Assembly (NCBI GenBank): GCA_963846635.1
Contig: CAWJXM010000014.1
Coordinates: forward strand, 1 to 64,000
Length of the DNA: 64,000 nucleotides
From: AP-15 sp963846635
GTDB lineage: Bacteria; Pseudomonadota; Alphaproteobacteria; ATCC43930; CGMCC-115725
Reading direction: 5' to 3'
Shown here in pieces: positions 16,711 through 25,657 of this stretch. The position numbers and the translations under genes were made by a program. Each line of letters opens with the position of its first letter. Within the stretch, counting starts at the first letter, position 1. The notes beneath the pieces are model-generated. The model was given only the letters and a program-made list of their open reading frames with translations, was not told where the DNA came from and ran no database searches.

Positions 16711-17661
16711 TCAGAGCTTGAGCAGGCGGCGAGCGTTGCCGTTCAGCAGTTTCTCTGTGTCTTCGGGACCGAGCGGCAGCGTTTTGAGCCATTCGGTGCC
16801 GGGCGGGTTTTCGGCGAACGGGTAATCGACCGAGAACAAGATGCGGTCGATGCCCATCTCCATCATGCTGCAGACGAGCGCGGTATCCGAAAAGAAGCCG
16901 CTCGTCGTGATCCAGAAATGCTCGCAGAAGATGTCGCGGAAGGTCTTTTCCTTCATCGTCGCGCGCAGCCCATGGCTGATGCGCCACAGTAGAAACGGCA
17001 AGCCCTCGCCCATGTGCCCGAGGATGATCTTGAGGCCGGGATGGGCATCGAACACGCCGCTCAAGACGAAGCGCAGGCCCTGCGTCGCGGTCTCGACCGT
17101 AAAGCCCCAGGCGGCCCGCAGGATACCGGGATGCGACTGCGCGTAATCCTTGTAATAGGCCTCGATGACCGCGGGGTGCGGCAACGCCGGATGGATATAG
17201 ATCGGCACGTCGAGCTTGGCGGCCCGCTCCCAGATCGGCCAGAACCGCTTGTCGTCGTGAAAGACGCCTGATGTCATGCCGTTGACCATCGCGCCCTTGA
17301 AGCCGAGCTTGGTGACGGCGCGCTCCAGCTCGTCGGCGGCGGCGCGCGGGTTGGCGGTCGGCAACACGGCGAATGCGGAAAAACGATCCGGATGGCGCTG
17401 CACTGCCTCATGGAGCCGGTCGTTGGTGCGGCGCGCCAAGGGCGGCCCGGTTTCGGCATCGACCGCCTGCAGTCCGGGGATCGAATGCGACAGGACCTGC
17501 AGATCGATGCCGGCCTCGTCCATCTCGCGGATGCGCAGCGCGCCGAGATCATCGAGCCGATCGACGATATCGCGACCCGCGCCGGGACCGCCGCCCAGCT
17601 GTTTGACCTCAGGGTCCTGGTAATGCTCTTCGAGCGCGATGATGTAGGGCTTCTTTGCCAC
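16711..17661 (-). CDS. Amidohydrolase family 2 protein (ACMSD / LigW-like decarboxylase group)
   Basis: TIM-barrel metal-dependent enzyme of 316 residues. It starts with IALEEHYQDPEV, close to the ALEEHF start of gamma-resorcylate and 5-carboxyvanillate decarboxylases, where the Glu binds the metal. Further family points are PIYIHPALPHPAVIEAYY near residue 150, the metal His in IILGHMGEGLPFLLWR, and the catalytic Asp region RILFSVDYPFAENPPGTEWL. The family contains non-oxidative decarboxylases of aromatic acids as well as hydrolases. The context gives no substrate, so a decarboxylase is likely but not certain. The 226-base gap up to folC holds no gene. Confidence 0.82.
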   Translation of the reverse strand: MAKKPYIIALEEHYQDPEVKQLGGGPGAGRDIVDRLDDLGALRIREMDEAGIDLQVLSHSIPGLQAVDAETGPPLARRTNDRLHEAVQRHPDRFSAFAVLPTANPRAAADELERAVTKLGFKGAMVNGMTSGVFHDDKRFWPIWERAAKLDVPIYIHPALPHPAVIEAYYKDYAQSHPGILRAAWGFTVETATQGLRFVLSGVFDAHPGLKIILGHMGEGLPFLLWRISHGLRATMKEKTFRDIFCEHFWITTSGFFSDTALVCSMMEMGIDRILFSVDYPFAENPPGTEWLKTLPLGPEDTEKLLNGNARRLLKL

Positions 17662-17887
17662 TCCTGACCTCCTCCTTGCACTGCACCCCGCTTCGACCGC
17701 GTAGGCATATCATTGGATCCGCCACTCCGGCGGGGTCGTCAAGTCTGCGCGGGTTTATTGCGCGGGTCATCATCCTATCTACCGCAAGTTTCGTTAGTAG
17801 CGGGCTGGTTTCTCCTCCACTTCCAAACTCTGAAAGTCCGGATTCCACCGATCCCAGACATGCAAATTCAGAAATTACTCGCTTCGC

Positions 17888-19177
17888 TCAGCAATTGTCG
17901 GCCAGCACGGTGCCGGCGAGGTGGAGCGAGCCGCAGATCAGGACCCGGGCGGGCGTGGGCTCGTCCGCGATTATAGCCGCGAGGGCGGCCGCGACTGAGG
18001 TCGCTTCCTCGGCCGGGAGGCCGACCGAGCGGGCGGCGGCGGCGATCGCGGAGGCGGGAAGAGGGTTTTGCTCGCCGGGGATTGTCACTGCCCATAGCGC
18101 GCGCGCATGCTTCGCCAGCGGCGCCAGAAAACCACCGGCGTCTTTGGTGTTGAGCATGCCGACGACGAGGTAAAGCGGTCGATCGCGCCAACCGGCAACC
18201 GCGGCGGCCAGCACCTCGCCGGCGCCGGGATTGTGGCCGCCATCGAGCCACAATTCCCAGCCCGGCCGCAGCATTTCAACCAAGGGCCCGCGGCTCAGCC
18301 GCTGCATTCGCGCCGGCCAATCGATATGGCGCAGGCCGTGCGCGATCGCCTCGCGAGAGATGTCGAGACCCTGCAGCTGTTCGAGACAGGCGATCGCGAT
18401 CCCGGAATTTCCGATCTGATGGGCTCCCGGCAATGACGGCAATGGCAAGTCGAATTGCCAGCGGAGACCCTCGTAGCGCATGCCGCCGTTACCGGCTGCG
18501 CACCGCCATTCGCGGCCAAACCGGAACAGCGGAGCGCCGAGCTCGACGGCGCGGGCGTCGAATACGGCGGCGGCCTCGGGCAGCTGCGGGCCGATGATCG
18601 CCGGCGAACCGGGTTTCAAGATCCCGGCCTTCTCGCCGGCAATCGCCGCGATCGTGTCGCCGAGAAAGGCCTGGTGGTCATGCGAGATCGGGGTGATCGC
18701 GGTCGCCGCCGGATGGCGCACGACATTGGTCGCGTCGAGCCGGCCGCCGAGCCCGGTTTCGAGCAGCACAAAATCAGCCGGGGTGCGGGCAAAAACGAGA
18801 AACGCCGCCGCGGTCGTGATCTCGAAATAGGTGATCGGGGCACCCTTGTTGGCGCGCTCGCATTCTTCGAGCAATTCGACCAGCTGATCTTCCTCGATCA
18901 GCCGGCCAGCCAGCCGAATCCGCTCGTGAAAGCGGACGAGATGCGGCGAGGTGTAAGCATGGACGCGCCGCCCGGCGGCCTCAAGACAGGCGCGCAAGGT
19001 TGCAACGGTCGAGCCCTTGCCGTTTGTGCCGGCAACATGGATTACCGGCGGCAGCCGGTCCTGCGGGTTGCCCAGGGCTGCGAGCAGACCCTCGATACGT
19101 CCGAGCGACAGATCGATCAGCTTCGGGTGCAGGCGCATCAGCCGCGCCAGCACGATATCGCTGGCGGTCTCGGTCAT
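17888..19177 (-). CDS. folC: Bifunctional dihydrofolate synthase / folylpolyglutamate synthase
   Basis: ATP-dependent ligase that adds glutamate to dihydropteroate and to folates, 429 residues. The P-loop HVAGTNGKGSTVATLRACLE is near residue 47, followed by HAYTSPHLVRFHERIRL, a signature of Mur ligases and FolC. TYFEITTAAAFLVF, LETGLGGRLDATNVV and TPISHDHQAFLGDT follow. The C-terminal Mur-ligase domain contains LWLDGGHNPGAGE. The start overlaps the accD stop by four bases, the common accD-folC arrangement of Proteobacteria, so both should be on one transcript. Confidence 0.95.
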   Translation of the reverse strand: MTETASDIVLARLMRLHPKLIDLSLGRIEGLLAALGNPQDRLPPVIHVAGTNGKGSTVATLRACLEAAGRRVHAYTSPHLVRFHERIRLAGRLIEEDQLVELLEECERANKGAPITYFEITTAAAFLVFARTPADFVLLETGLGGRLDATNVVRHPAATAITPISHDHQAFLGDTIAAIAGEKAGILKPGSPAIIGPQLPEAAAVFDARAVELGAPLFRFGREWRCAAGNGGMRYEGLRWQFDLPLPSLPGAHQIGNSGIAIACLEQLQGLDISREAIAHGLRHIDWPARMQRLSRGPLVEMLRPGWELWLDGGHNPGAGEVLAAAVAGWRDRPLYLVVGMLNTKDAGGFLAPLAKHARALWAVTIPGEQNPLPASAIAAAARSVGLPAEEATSVAAALAAIIADEPTPARVLICGSLHLAGTVLADNC

Positions 19178-20079
19178 GCCGGCTCCGGGCTCGGCAGCGC
19201 CAGCGCCGCTGGCGGCAGGGCGGGTGGTGGCGTGTCGCGGAGCAACCCGAGCAACCGCCCGATCGTCGCGCGCAATTGAGCGCGCGGGACAACAAGATCG
19301 ATCATGCCGTGTTCGAGCAGATATTCGGCGCGTTGAAAGCCCTCCGGCAACTTCTCGCGGATCGTCTCTTCGATGACGCGTGCGCCGGCAAAGCCGATCG
19401 TGGCGCCAGGCTCGGCCAAAGTGATGTCGCCGATCATCGCAAACGAGGCTGAAACCCCGCCGGTCGTCGGATCAGTCAGCAGCACGATGTAGGGAAGACC
19501 GGCCTCCTTGACCATGTCGGCAGCGATAATCGTCCGCGGCATCTGCATCAACGAGAGAGCACCTTCCTGCATACGCGCGCCCCCGGAGGCGGGCACCGCG
19601 ATCAGTGCTGCTTCCTGCAATACCGCGAGCTTCGCCGCCGTAACCACCGCCTCGCCGGCGGCGACACCCATCGATCCACCCATAAACGCGAAATCAAAGG
19701 CGGCTACGACAGCAGCATGCCCGCCGATCCGGCCATGCGCCACGACAACGGCATCATTGCCGGGACCCCGAGTGGTCTGCGCCTCTCTGAGGCGATCCGT
19801 GTAGCGTCGGCGATCGCGAAAGCGCAGCGGGTCGGCGACTGTTTTTGGCAGTTCAATGCGTGAGAAGACGCCGTCGTCGAACAGGATTTCGAGTCGTCGC
19901 ACGGCCCCGATACGGTGATGGTAACCGCAATTGCGGCAGACATCCAGATTGGCTTCGAGTTCGCGGTGGAACAGCATTTGTTCGCAGCCGGGACACTTTT
20001 TCCACAAATTGTCCGGTATCGTCTTTTTGCTGACCACCGCGCGAATCTTCGGCAGGACGAAATTGGTTAGCCAGGTCAT
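19174..20079 (-). CDS. accD: Acetyl-CoA carboxylase carboxyltransferase subunit beta
   Basis: Beta subunit of the carboxyltransferase that makes malonyl-CoA for fatty acid synthesis, 301 residues. The four-Cys zinc ribbon is intact (KKCPGCEQMLFH, then LDVCRNCGYH, about residues 28-53). It is followed by the carboxyltransferase core with GGSMGVAAGEAVVTA, PASGGARMQEGALSLMQM, DPTTGGVSASFAMIGDI and EPGATIGFAGARVI. Start ATG 20079 (MTWLTNFVLPKIR) fits the family; the frame is open 146 codons further upstream, but that part runs through repeat DNA. trp genes, often upstream of accD, are not here. Confidence 0.95.
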   Translation of the reverse strand: MTWLTNFVLPKIRAVVSKKTIPDNLWKKCPGCEQMLFHRELEANLDVCRNCGYHHRIGAVRRLEILFDDGVFSRIELPKTVADPLRFRDRRRYTDRLREAQTTRGPGNDAVVVAHGRIGGHAAVVAAFDFAFMGGSMGVAAGEAVVTAAKLAVLQEAALIAVPASGGARMQEGALSLMQMPRTIIAADMVKEAGLPYIVLLTDPTTGGVSASFAMIGDITLAEPGATIGFAGARVIEETIREKLPEGFQRAEYLLEHGMIDLVVPRAQLRATIGRLLGLLRDTPPPALPPAALALPSPEPA

Positions 20080-20222
20080 CCATTTACACCACGACAACTG
20101 AGCGCCGACATCGTCAAGACCTCCGAGAGTGACAAACCCATGTCGCCAATCATAGCGTCTCCCGATCAGCTGATGGCCGCGGAACGCAAGCTCCTCCCAG
20201 AGGAGAGGAAGCGTGCGGGCCA

Positions 20223-20268
20223 GCCCCCGGCCCTTCGCCGGGGCAGCCCCGGACTTGATCCGGGGCTG
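20223..20268. repeat. REP-type double hairpin upstream of accD
   Basis: Two adjacent palindromes: CCCCGGCCCTTCGCCGGGG (20225-20243) and the perfect 10-bp stem CAGCCCCGGA-CTTGA-TCCGGGGCTG (20244-20268). The first is nearly the same as the palindrome inside the IS481 transposase gene. Confidence 0.75.
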
Positions 20269-20342
20269 CGAAGGTGGGTCAGCTATGGTACGCTTGCTCC
20301 TCGCAACCGAGGCGACAGCGGGTGGCTCGTAGGAGGCATCCA

Positions 20343-20937
20343 CTAGAGGGTGTCGCGGAGCAGCCATCCCGGCAGGTTGTGGGAGAGGCGCGCGTTGGGA
20401 CCGCCCTCTCTGGGCGACGTGATGGTGCACACGACGCCGATCGCCGTCCCGGCCTCTGCGACGATCGGCGAGCCGGACATCCCGCCGTGGACGCGCTCGG
20501 CGGCGTGGGTGATCCACAACGGCCCGCCGAAGTGACGGATGGTGCAGGAGAACCAGCGGCCGTCGAGCGACAGCAGCCGGGCCGGTGCCCAGAAATTCAC
20601 CGGGCGCCGCACGGCATCGCCGAATGACAGCGCTGTCGCCGTCCCCATCAGCGCTTTGTAATCATCGGCGTGTGGATCGTCGGGCGAACCGAGCACCGCG
20701 ATGTCGGCGATCGGATCGACGAAACGACACACCGCCCACACGCGGGGCTCCTCCCCACGGAGGGCAAGGAGCGGCCCGTAGGTGCGCGCCTCGAGCCCGA
20801 AAGAAGGAGAGGGCCGGCGGGAGGGACGGCAGGCAGTGCGCGGCCGTGATGACGAGGCGCTCGCCCGCATCCTCGACGACGAAGCCGCGTCCGTGGCCGA
20901 CGGTGATTACACCTGATGTCAGGCTCTCGAAAATCAT
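20343..20937 (-). pseudogene. Trypsin-like serine peptidase, frameshifted
   Basis: Small chymotrypsin-fold peptidase, about 198 residues when the two frames are joined. The first frame begins MIFESLTSGVITVGHGRGFV and contains the catalytic His in LVITAAHCLPS. The second frame begins near SFGLEARTYGPLLALRGEEP and contains the Asp in VDPIADIAVLGSPDD and the Ser in GGMSGSPIV. The frames join if one base is removed near 20802 (minus strand CTCTCCTTCTTTCGGG). No signal peptide is seen, so it is probably cytoplasmic or the true start is upstream. All three catalytic residues are present, so a sequencing error is as likely as a real mutation. Confidence 0.7.
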
Positions 20938-21159
20938 GGTTCTCTGCTCCTCCAGCGCGAGGCAAAGCGTGCCCCAAAATGCCCTCGCGGAGTGCGTCGC
21001 TACTTAAACTTGCATCCTCCAACGCGAAGCGATTTGGTTTCGCGTTAAGGTATCAGCCGCTCGCGTGTTAAAGTAAATGGTGTCAGCCGGCGCGCGCGCT
21101 CGGATCATCTGAGGCGGCGCGCCGGTTCGCCCGGCTGAACGCCAAACCAACCCGCTAGG

Positions 21160-21597
21160 CTATTCGAGCGCCAGGGGCTGCCCGTCCAGATCCTCGGCGC
21201 GCTCGATTTCGATCAGCACCGCAAACCCGGCCTTTTGCGGGTCGCGGTCTTTTTCCGGCTGTACGAGGCGTCGCCACACTTCCTCATAGACCGGCCCTGA
21301 ACGATAGATTTTGGCGCGGCCGTAAAACCGAGCGATGCCGCCCTTTGGCAAGACGCCCTCTTCGCGCAACTGCGGCTTGCGAAAATATACCGTCAGCGCG
21401 GTGCCGTCGCGCAGATTGGCATTGGTCGAGCCCTTGCCGCGCTCCCACAACGCAATGTGCTCGTCGTCATAAACCATTGTCCCGCCGCGCGGCGTAATCT
21501 GCGCGTATCCGTTCGGCAGCATACTGCCGACCAAGCAGACATTCGCGGGAAAGGCGGTGTTGATGTGCGAATGCAACACTCTTGGAATCTTGGCCAT
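21160..21597 (-). CDS. Pyridoxamine 5'-phosphate oxidase-fold (flavin split-barrel) protein
   Basis: Single-domain split-barrel protein of about 145 residues, likely binding FMN or F420-type flavin. Visible points are FPANVCLVGSMLPNGYAQIT near the N-terminus, the family beta-strand pattern in GKGSTNANLRDGTALTVYFR, and GGIARFYGRAKIYRSGPVYE. ATG 21597 is preceded by GAGGAGA. Members act as oxidases, reductases or stress proteins; nothing here tells which. The flanking gaps (20938-21159 and 21598-21883) show no gene. Confidence 0.8.
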   Translation of the reverse strand: MAKIPRVLHSHINTAFPANVCLVGSMLPNGYAQITPRGGTMVYDDEHIALWERGKGSTNANLRDGTALTVYFRKPQLREEGVLPKGGIARFYGRAKIYRSGPVYEEVWRRLVQPEKDRDPQKAGFAVLIEIERAEDLDGQPLALE

Positions 21598-21883
21598 CAC
21601 GTCTCCTCGAGCTTGGTCTTGTAATTGTTGTCAAGCCACCATACCCGGTACTGGTCATACATAGTTCAATACACACCAGCAACTCACGGAAACCGGGGAG
21701 GGGTTTGCCGATCGTTTATTAAGCTCGCGAAACAGGTTTCCGGCAAGCTCCTCGGATTTTGGCTGGCCGCTCGCGCTCCTGAAGAAGGCTGCGTTGAGAT
21801 CGGGTTTGGCTCGCCTCGGAGGTCTTCGGCATATGCCGCCGCCGGCATCCATCGCCGCTCCGGCGAACACGTCAATGTGTCAG

Positions 21884-22729
21884 TCAGCGCCGCTCGCGGG
21901 AGAAATGTCCAAGCTGCTCGATTAGATGAGTGATATCGGCGCGGAGCTGATCGAAATTCGAATTCTTCTCTAATGTTTTCTGATCCATGTACAACGCCCG
22001 ATCGACCTCGATCTGCAGGCTGTGACGCCGCCCCGCCGGCCGGCCCTGGCGCTTGACGATCTCGACCCCTTTGTAGACTTCGTTGATCCGCACATCATAG
22101 CCGCGGCGGCGCAACACCCGGGCGACAAAGTCGGTGAATTCTTTGGCGCAAGTCGTGCCGTCGCGGTCGCCGAGCACAAAATCCGCGGGCCTGCCGATGT
22201 CCCGGGCGCTGCGTTTTGACGGCATCGAGTGGCAGTTGATGTGCCACACCGCACCGTATTTGACATGAAGCCGGGTGCAGGCTTCGTCAAGCACGCGGTG
22301 ATAGGGTGTATGACAGCGTTCGATGCGGGCCATAACCTCGTCGATGCTGAGCTTTCGATCGTAGATCGGGGTGCTCGGCCGCGCGACGCGGCGCACTAGC
22401 CCAAGACCGGCGCGGGTGTTTTGCGATGGCTTGAGAGGTGTCGGCCACCGGCCGTCAATCAAGGCTTCGTCGATATCCTCAACCCCACGATTGGGGTCGA
22501 GATAACTGCGCGGAAATAGCGCGCCGATCAAGGTGGCGCCATGTTCGGGTGCCGCGGCGTAAAGCTCGTCGACGTAAGCGTCTTCGGCCCGGCGCAGCGT
22601 TTCGAGAGGGCAGCTGAAGCGGAAATCGTCGGGATAGTGTGACCCGCTATGCGGCGAATCAAATACCAGCGGGACTTCCACCGCTTCGGGGTCGTGGCGC
22701 CAAAGCACGCCGGGAATTTCGAACCTCAT
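21884..22729 (-). CDS. N-formylglutamate amidohydrolase family protein
   Basis: Zinc hydrolase related to HutG, which releases formate from N-formylglutamate in histidine degradation. Visible motifs are VPLVFDSPHSGSHYPDDF near the N-terminus, SYLDPNRGVEDIDEALI, NTRAGLGLVRRVARPSTPIY, and the metal-site segment VWHINCHSMPSK. GRRHSLQIEVDRALYMDQKT is also typical. The start is uncertain: MRFEIPGVLWRH at 22729 fits the family but its AAGGA is too close, and an upstream ATG at 22807 is possible. No hut genes are nearby. It is divergent from the aspartoacylase-like gene, which also acts on N-acyl amino acids. Confidence 0.82.
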   Translation of the reverse strand: MRFEIPGVLWRHDPEAVEVPLVFDSPHSGSHYPDDFRFSCPLETLRRAEDAYVDELYAAAPEHGATLIGALFPRSYLDPNRGVEDIDEALIDGRWPTPLKPSQNTRAGLGLVRRVARPSTPIYDRKLSIDEVMARIERCHTPYHRVLDEACTRLHVKYGAVWHINCHSMPSKRSARDIGRPADFVLGDRDGTTCAKEFTDFVARVLRRRGYDVRINEVYKGVEIVKRQGRPAGRRHSLQIEVDRALYMDQKTLEKNSNFDQLRADITHLIEQLGHFSRERR

Positions 22730-22999
22730 TCCTTTTAACTCATTATGGCGCCGCCTACCGTGGCCCGGGTAGTGAATTTTGATTTCGGACGACCAAGGAC
22801 ACGCCATCAAACCGTCCGATTTGTCCAAAATCTACGGGCTGCGCGGCCCCGGAGCAAGGCGGCAGCGGGCCCGGCAGTCATGGCGATGCGCAGCATCACG
22901 GAGGGATGCGGTGCGCTCTCGAACAGGTCTGCAGCCGAGATGACCTGGTCGACGATCGGGTGCAAGATAGGCTGCACACGACGCGAGTGGGAGTGCCCC

Positions 23000-23959
23000 G
23001 TGCCCGAGCCGAACTATCCCGTTGAGCTGACCCCGCCCGATATCGAGCCTTACCGCGCCGGCAATACGGGGGTCGAATACGTCACGACCTTCGACAGTGG
23101 CGTCGCTGGTCCGCATGTGATGGTCACCGCGCTTACCCATGGTAACGAGATATGCGGCGCCATCGCCCTCGATCGTCTATTCCGCTCGGGACTTCGGCCG
23201 CGGCAGGGAATGCTGACCCTCGCCTTTGACAATGTCGCCGCCTACCACAGCTTCAACCCGCGATATCCGGTCGCTTCGCGTTTTGTCGACGAGGATTTCA
23301 ACCGGTTGTGGGACGAAGCCACCCTTGACGGGCCCCGACAATCGGTCGAACTCATCCGGGCGCGGGTGTTGCGGCCGTTTGTCGATGCCGCCGATTTTCT
23401 GCTCGATATTCATTCGATGCAGCATGCGACCGCGCCGTTGATGCTGGCCGGCACGCTCGAGCGCTCGGTGGCGCTGGCGCGCAGGGTAGGAATTCCCGAA
23501 CTGATCATGTGCGATGTCGGGCATGCCGCCGGCAAGCGGATGCGGGACTACGGCCCGTTTGGTGATCCGGCATCAGCAAAGACCGCGTTGTTGATCGAAG
23601 CGGGACAGCATTGGCAGCGGCGCACAGGAGAGGTCGCAACCGACGTCATGCTGCGCTTCCTGACCGCCCTCGGAACGCTTACCCGAGAGGACGCCGCTCC
23701 TCTCGGCGGTCCCGATTTCGACACCCAACCCCGTCAACGGATCATCGAAGTCACCGAGGCGGTGACGATCACCGGCAACCGGTTCGAATTTGCAGGCGAT
23801 TTCCGCGGTCTCGAAGTCCTGACCCCAAAAGGGACCTTGATCGGCCGCGATGATGGCCGCGAGGTCCGCACGCCCTATGACGATTGCGTGTTGATCATGC
23901 CCTCGCGGCGGTCGGGGAAAGGTCAGACCGCCGTCCGCCTCGGCCGCTATGTCGGCTGA
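23000..23959 (+). CDS. Succinylglutamate desuccinylase / aspartoacylase family protein
   Basis: Zinc carboxypeptidase-fold deacylase of about 319 residues that should remove an acyl group from an N-acylated amino acid. Zinc ligands are visible in LTHGNEICGAIAL (His and Glu, near residue 48) and LLDIHSMQHATAPL (His, near residue 130). RYPVASRFVDEDFNRLWDEA is the family's substrate-pocket Arg/Asn region. Start GTG 23000 (MPEPNYPVEL) is chosen because GGGAG lies six bases upstream and the 85 upstream codons are low in family character. Divergent from the N-formylglutamate amidohydrolase, suggesting a shared role in N-acyl amino acid turnover. Confidence 0.8.
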   Translation: MPEPNYPVELTPPDIEPYRAGNTGVEYVTTFDSGVAGPHVMVTALTHGNEICGAIALDRLFRSGLRPRQGMLTLAFDNVAAYHSFNPRYPVASRFVDEDFNRLWDEATLDGPRQSVELIRARVLRPFVDAADFLLDIHSMQHATAPLMLAGTLERSVALARRVGIPELIMCDVGHAAGKRMRDYGPFGDPASAKTALLIEAGQHWQRRTGEVATDVMLRFLTALGTLTREDAAPLGGPDFDTQPRQRIIEVTEAVTITGNRFEFAGDFRGLEVLTPKGTLIGRDDGREVRTPYDDCVLIMPSRRSGKGQTAVRLGRYVG

Positions 23960-24042
23960 CCAGCGCGGTCTCCAGCTGAGGCTCGATCGGGCCGAGTTCA
24001 GGATCAGCTCCCGCGCCGGCAAAACGCAGTTTTTCGCCAGTC

Positions 24043-24516
24043 GTGGACGCGCGGGCTCGGGTTCTCGTCCTCGGCACCCTGCCCGGCGAGGAGTCGCTGC
24101 GCGTCCAACAATATTACGCTCACCCGCGCAATCTGTTCTGGCCGATCCTGTTCGCCTTGTTCGATGCTGCGCCGCTGGCTGATTACGGCGCAAAACTGGC
24201 CTTTGTCAGGGCGCGAGGAGTAGCGCTGTGGGATGTCTGCATGATCGGTGAACGCGAGGCCAGCGCCGATGCGACGATCCGTCGGGAGACCCCGAACGCG
24301 ATCGATCGGCTACTCGACGAGCATCCCTCGATCCGTGCGGTCGCGTTCAACGGTACCGGCGCCCGTCGCCTTTATGACAAGCATTTCCAGCGACGCCCCG
24401 AACTGACTTATCTCGCGATGCCGTCGACAAGCCCAGCTCACGCGCGTCTCAATTTCGCCGCCAAGCTCGCCAAATGGACTGCGTTGCGCGAAATCCTGGC
24501 GGAGACCGCGGATTAG
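24043..24516 (+). CDS. DNA-deoxyinosine (hypoxanthine) glycosylase, uracil-DNA glycosylase superfamily
   Basis: Repair enzyme of 157 residues that excises deaminated bases from DNA. The active-site stretch LVLGTLPGEESLRVQQYYAH followed by PRNLFWPILF is characteristic of the family-6 (HDG) group. WDVCMIGEREASADATIR and VAFNGTGARRLYDKHF are further conserved blocks, and the MPSTSPAHARLNFAAKLAKW end matches the group. Family members usually begin a few residues earlier (KRSFSPVVDAR is encoded here), but there is no ATG, GTG or TTG upstream in this frame, so GTG 24043 is the only start. It sits 83 bases after the aspartoacylase-like gene. Confidence 0.82.
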   Translation: MDARARVLVLGTLPGEESLRVQQYYAHPRNLFWPILFALFDAAPLADYGAKLAFVRARGVALWDVCMIGEREASADATIRRETPNAIDRLLDEHPSIRAVAFNGTGARRLYDKHFQRRPELTYLAMPSTSPAHARLNFAAKLAKWTALREILAETAD

Positions 24517-24666
24517 AAACGCCGCTTTCAAATCACTGCAGGACTGCGAAGGCCGCCGGGAGGCAAGGATCACTTGCCCGGCTACACGCAATCAAGAAAA
24601 CGGCAAAGTTGCAGTATAGATGTTATGGTAAATTTGCCCGCTACCCGGTGACAGGCCCGCCAGCTA

Positions 24667-24975
24667 CTAGATGTAGGAAACCGGGATTCCGAACCGGCGC
24701 AGGATATCCGCCACCTGTTCCGATATTGCGATCCGCAACCAGTCCCCTGCCGTAAGCTCGCATCGTGTGATCTTTCTGCCGGTCACCAATAGTTGGCCGC
24801 CTTCGGTCAAGAGTTTCCCTCCACCCGTAAGATACTCATCTGTTGTGCGACATTGCCCCGCCATGTCCCGGACGGCGACAAAGCTCATCAAACCCAACAG
24901 CACCAAAATCAGGATGCCTAGCCGAGCGCGACGATACTGGCGCGGCAAATATGAAGGATAGTGAGCAACACTCAT
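24667..24975 (-). CDS. Small membrane protein of unknown function
   Basis: 102 residues, ATG at 24975. A basic N-terminus (YLPRQYRRARLG) precedes one hydrophobic helix (ILILVLLGLMSFVAVRDMAG, residues 20-40), followed by a short soluble tail with Thr/Gly-rich TTDEYLTGGGKLLTEGGQLL and two Cys. No family recognised and the ribosome site is weak, so the gene itself is moderately sure. Confidence 0.45.
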   Translation of the reverse strand: MSVAHYPSYLPRQYRRARLGILILVLLGLMSFVAVRDMAGQCRTTDEYLTGGGKLLTEGGQLLVTGRKITRCELTAGDWLRIAISEQVADILRRFGIPVSYI

Positions 24976-25055
24976 TATTAACCCCGCCCCAAATAATGTC
25001 GGTGCTGATCTGGGATATAGGCGCCAAAAATCAAGGCGTGCGGCGTTCGGCTAGC

Positions 25056-25355
25056 TTAGCAAGGCATAGCCGTGGCAAACCTTTTGTTGACCGTGATCTT
25101 GTCCGACCGCTGCCGCGCTTCCCACAGGTCATACTGCATTTGCATGCCGAGCCATGTATCGGCTGTGCTGCCAAACACCTTTTCCAGCCGGATTGCCATG
25201 TCAGGCGAAACGCCGGTGTGACCGTTCAGCAAATCCGACAGCGCCTTGCGTGTCACGCCAAGGGCCTCGGCCGCGGCGGTCACGCTCAGGCCGAGCGGTT
25301 TAAGGCATTCCTCCCGGACAATTTCACCGGGATGCGCCGGGCTGTGCATCTCCAT
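25056..25355 (-). CDS. higA: HigA-type antitoxin, XRE helix-turn-helix protein
   Basis: Antitoxin and autorepressor of about 99 residues. It begins MEMHSPAHPGEIVREECLKP, the standard HigA start, followed by the helix-turn-helix LSVTAAAEALGVTRKALSDL and LNGHTGVSPDMAIRLEKVFG. It ends with TADTWLGMQMQYDLWEAR. It follows higB by 22 bases on the same strand; the toxin-first order is normal for higBA. The toxin gene carries a stop codon, so this antitoxin may persist as a regulator. Start ATG 25355 is set by family alignment. Confidence 0.88.
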   Translation of the reverse strand: MEMHSPAHPGEIVREECLKPLGLSVTAAAEALGVTRKALSDLLNGHTGVSPDMAIRLEKVFGSTADTWLGMQMQYDLWEARQRSDKITVNKRFATAMPC

Positions 25356-25377
25356 TCGCGAACTCCTTTTACGGCGA

Positions 25378-25656
25378 TCAGTGGTAGTCGACGAGATCGA
25401 CATTCGTTGCATCGTCGCCCTCGAACTCGAACACCAGCCGCCAATTGCCTGATACCGAAACCGCCCATTGCCCCGCGCGCTCGCCCTTGAGCCGATGCAG
25501 CCGATAACCGGGCAGACTTATACCCGCAGGCCCCACGCTTCGATTAAGCGTGGTGAGCAACCGGCGCAACCGGGCCGCATGCTGCGCATTGATCCCGCTG
25601 GTGTCGCCGCTCCGAAAAAATCACTCGACCCCCTTATGGCGAAACCGCCTGATCAT
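25378..25656 (-). pseudogene. higB: HigB (RelE-superfamily) toxin with premature stop at codon 12
   Basis: Read from ATG 25656 the frame gives MIRRFRHKGVE, a TGA stop (25621-25623 on the plus strand reads TCA), then FFRSGDTSGINAQHAARLRR and on through SLPGYRLHRLKGERAGQWAV and SGNWRLVFEFEG to DYH. The family has Arg (GVERFF) where the stop is, so a CGA to TGA change explains it. The length of 92 codons is otherwise exact. An internal start after the stop would lack the first strand and helix. The toxin, an mRNA interferase acting at the ribosome, is probably inactive as given. Confidence 0.85.
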
Positions 25657-25657
25657 T

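Noticed and set aside
16711..17661. Annotation of the amidohydrolase specifically as ACMSD (tryptophan pathway)
   Set aside because: Its ALEEH start fits the LigW/resorcylate group better and no kynurenine genes are nearby; only the family is claimed.
18455..19279. 274-codon plus-strand frame opposite folC
   Set aside because: Antisense to folC, rich in Arg and Gly only.
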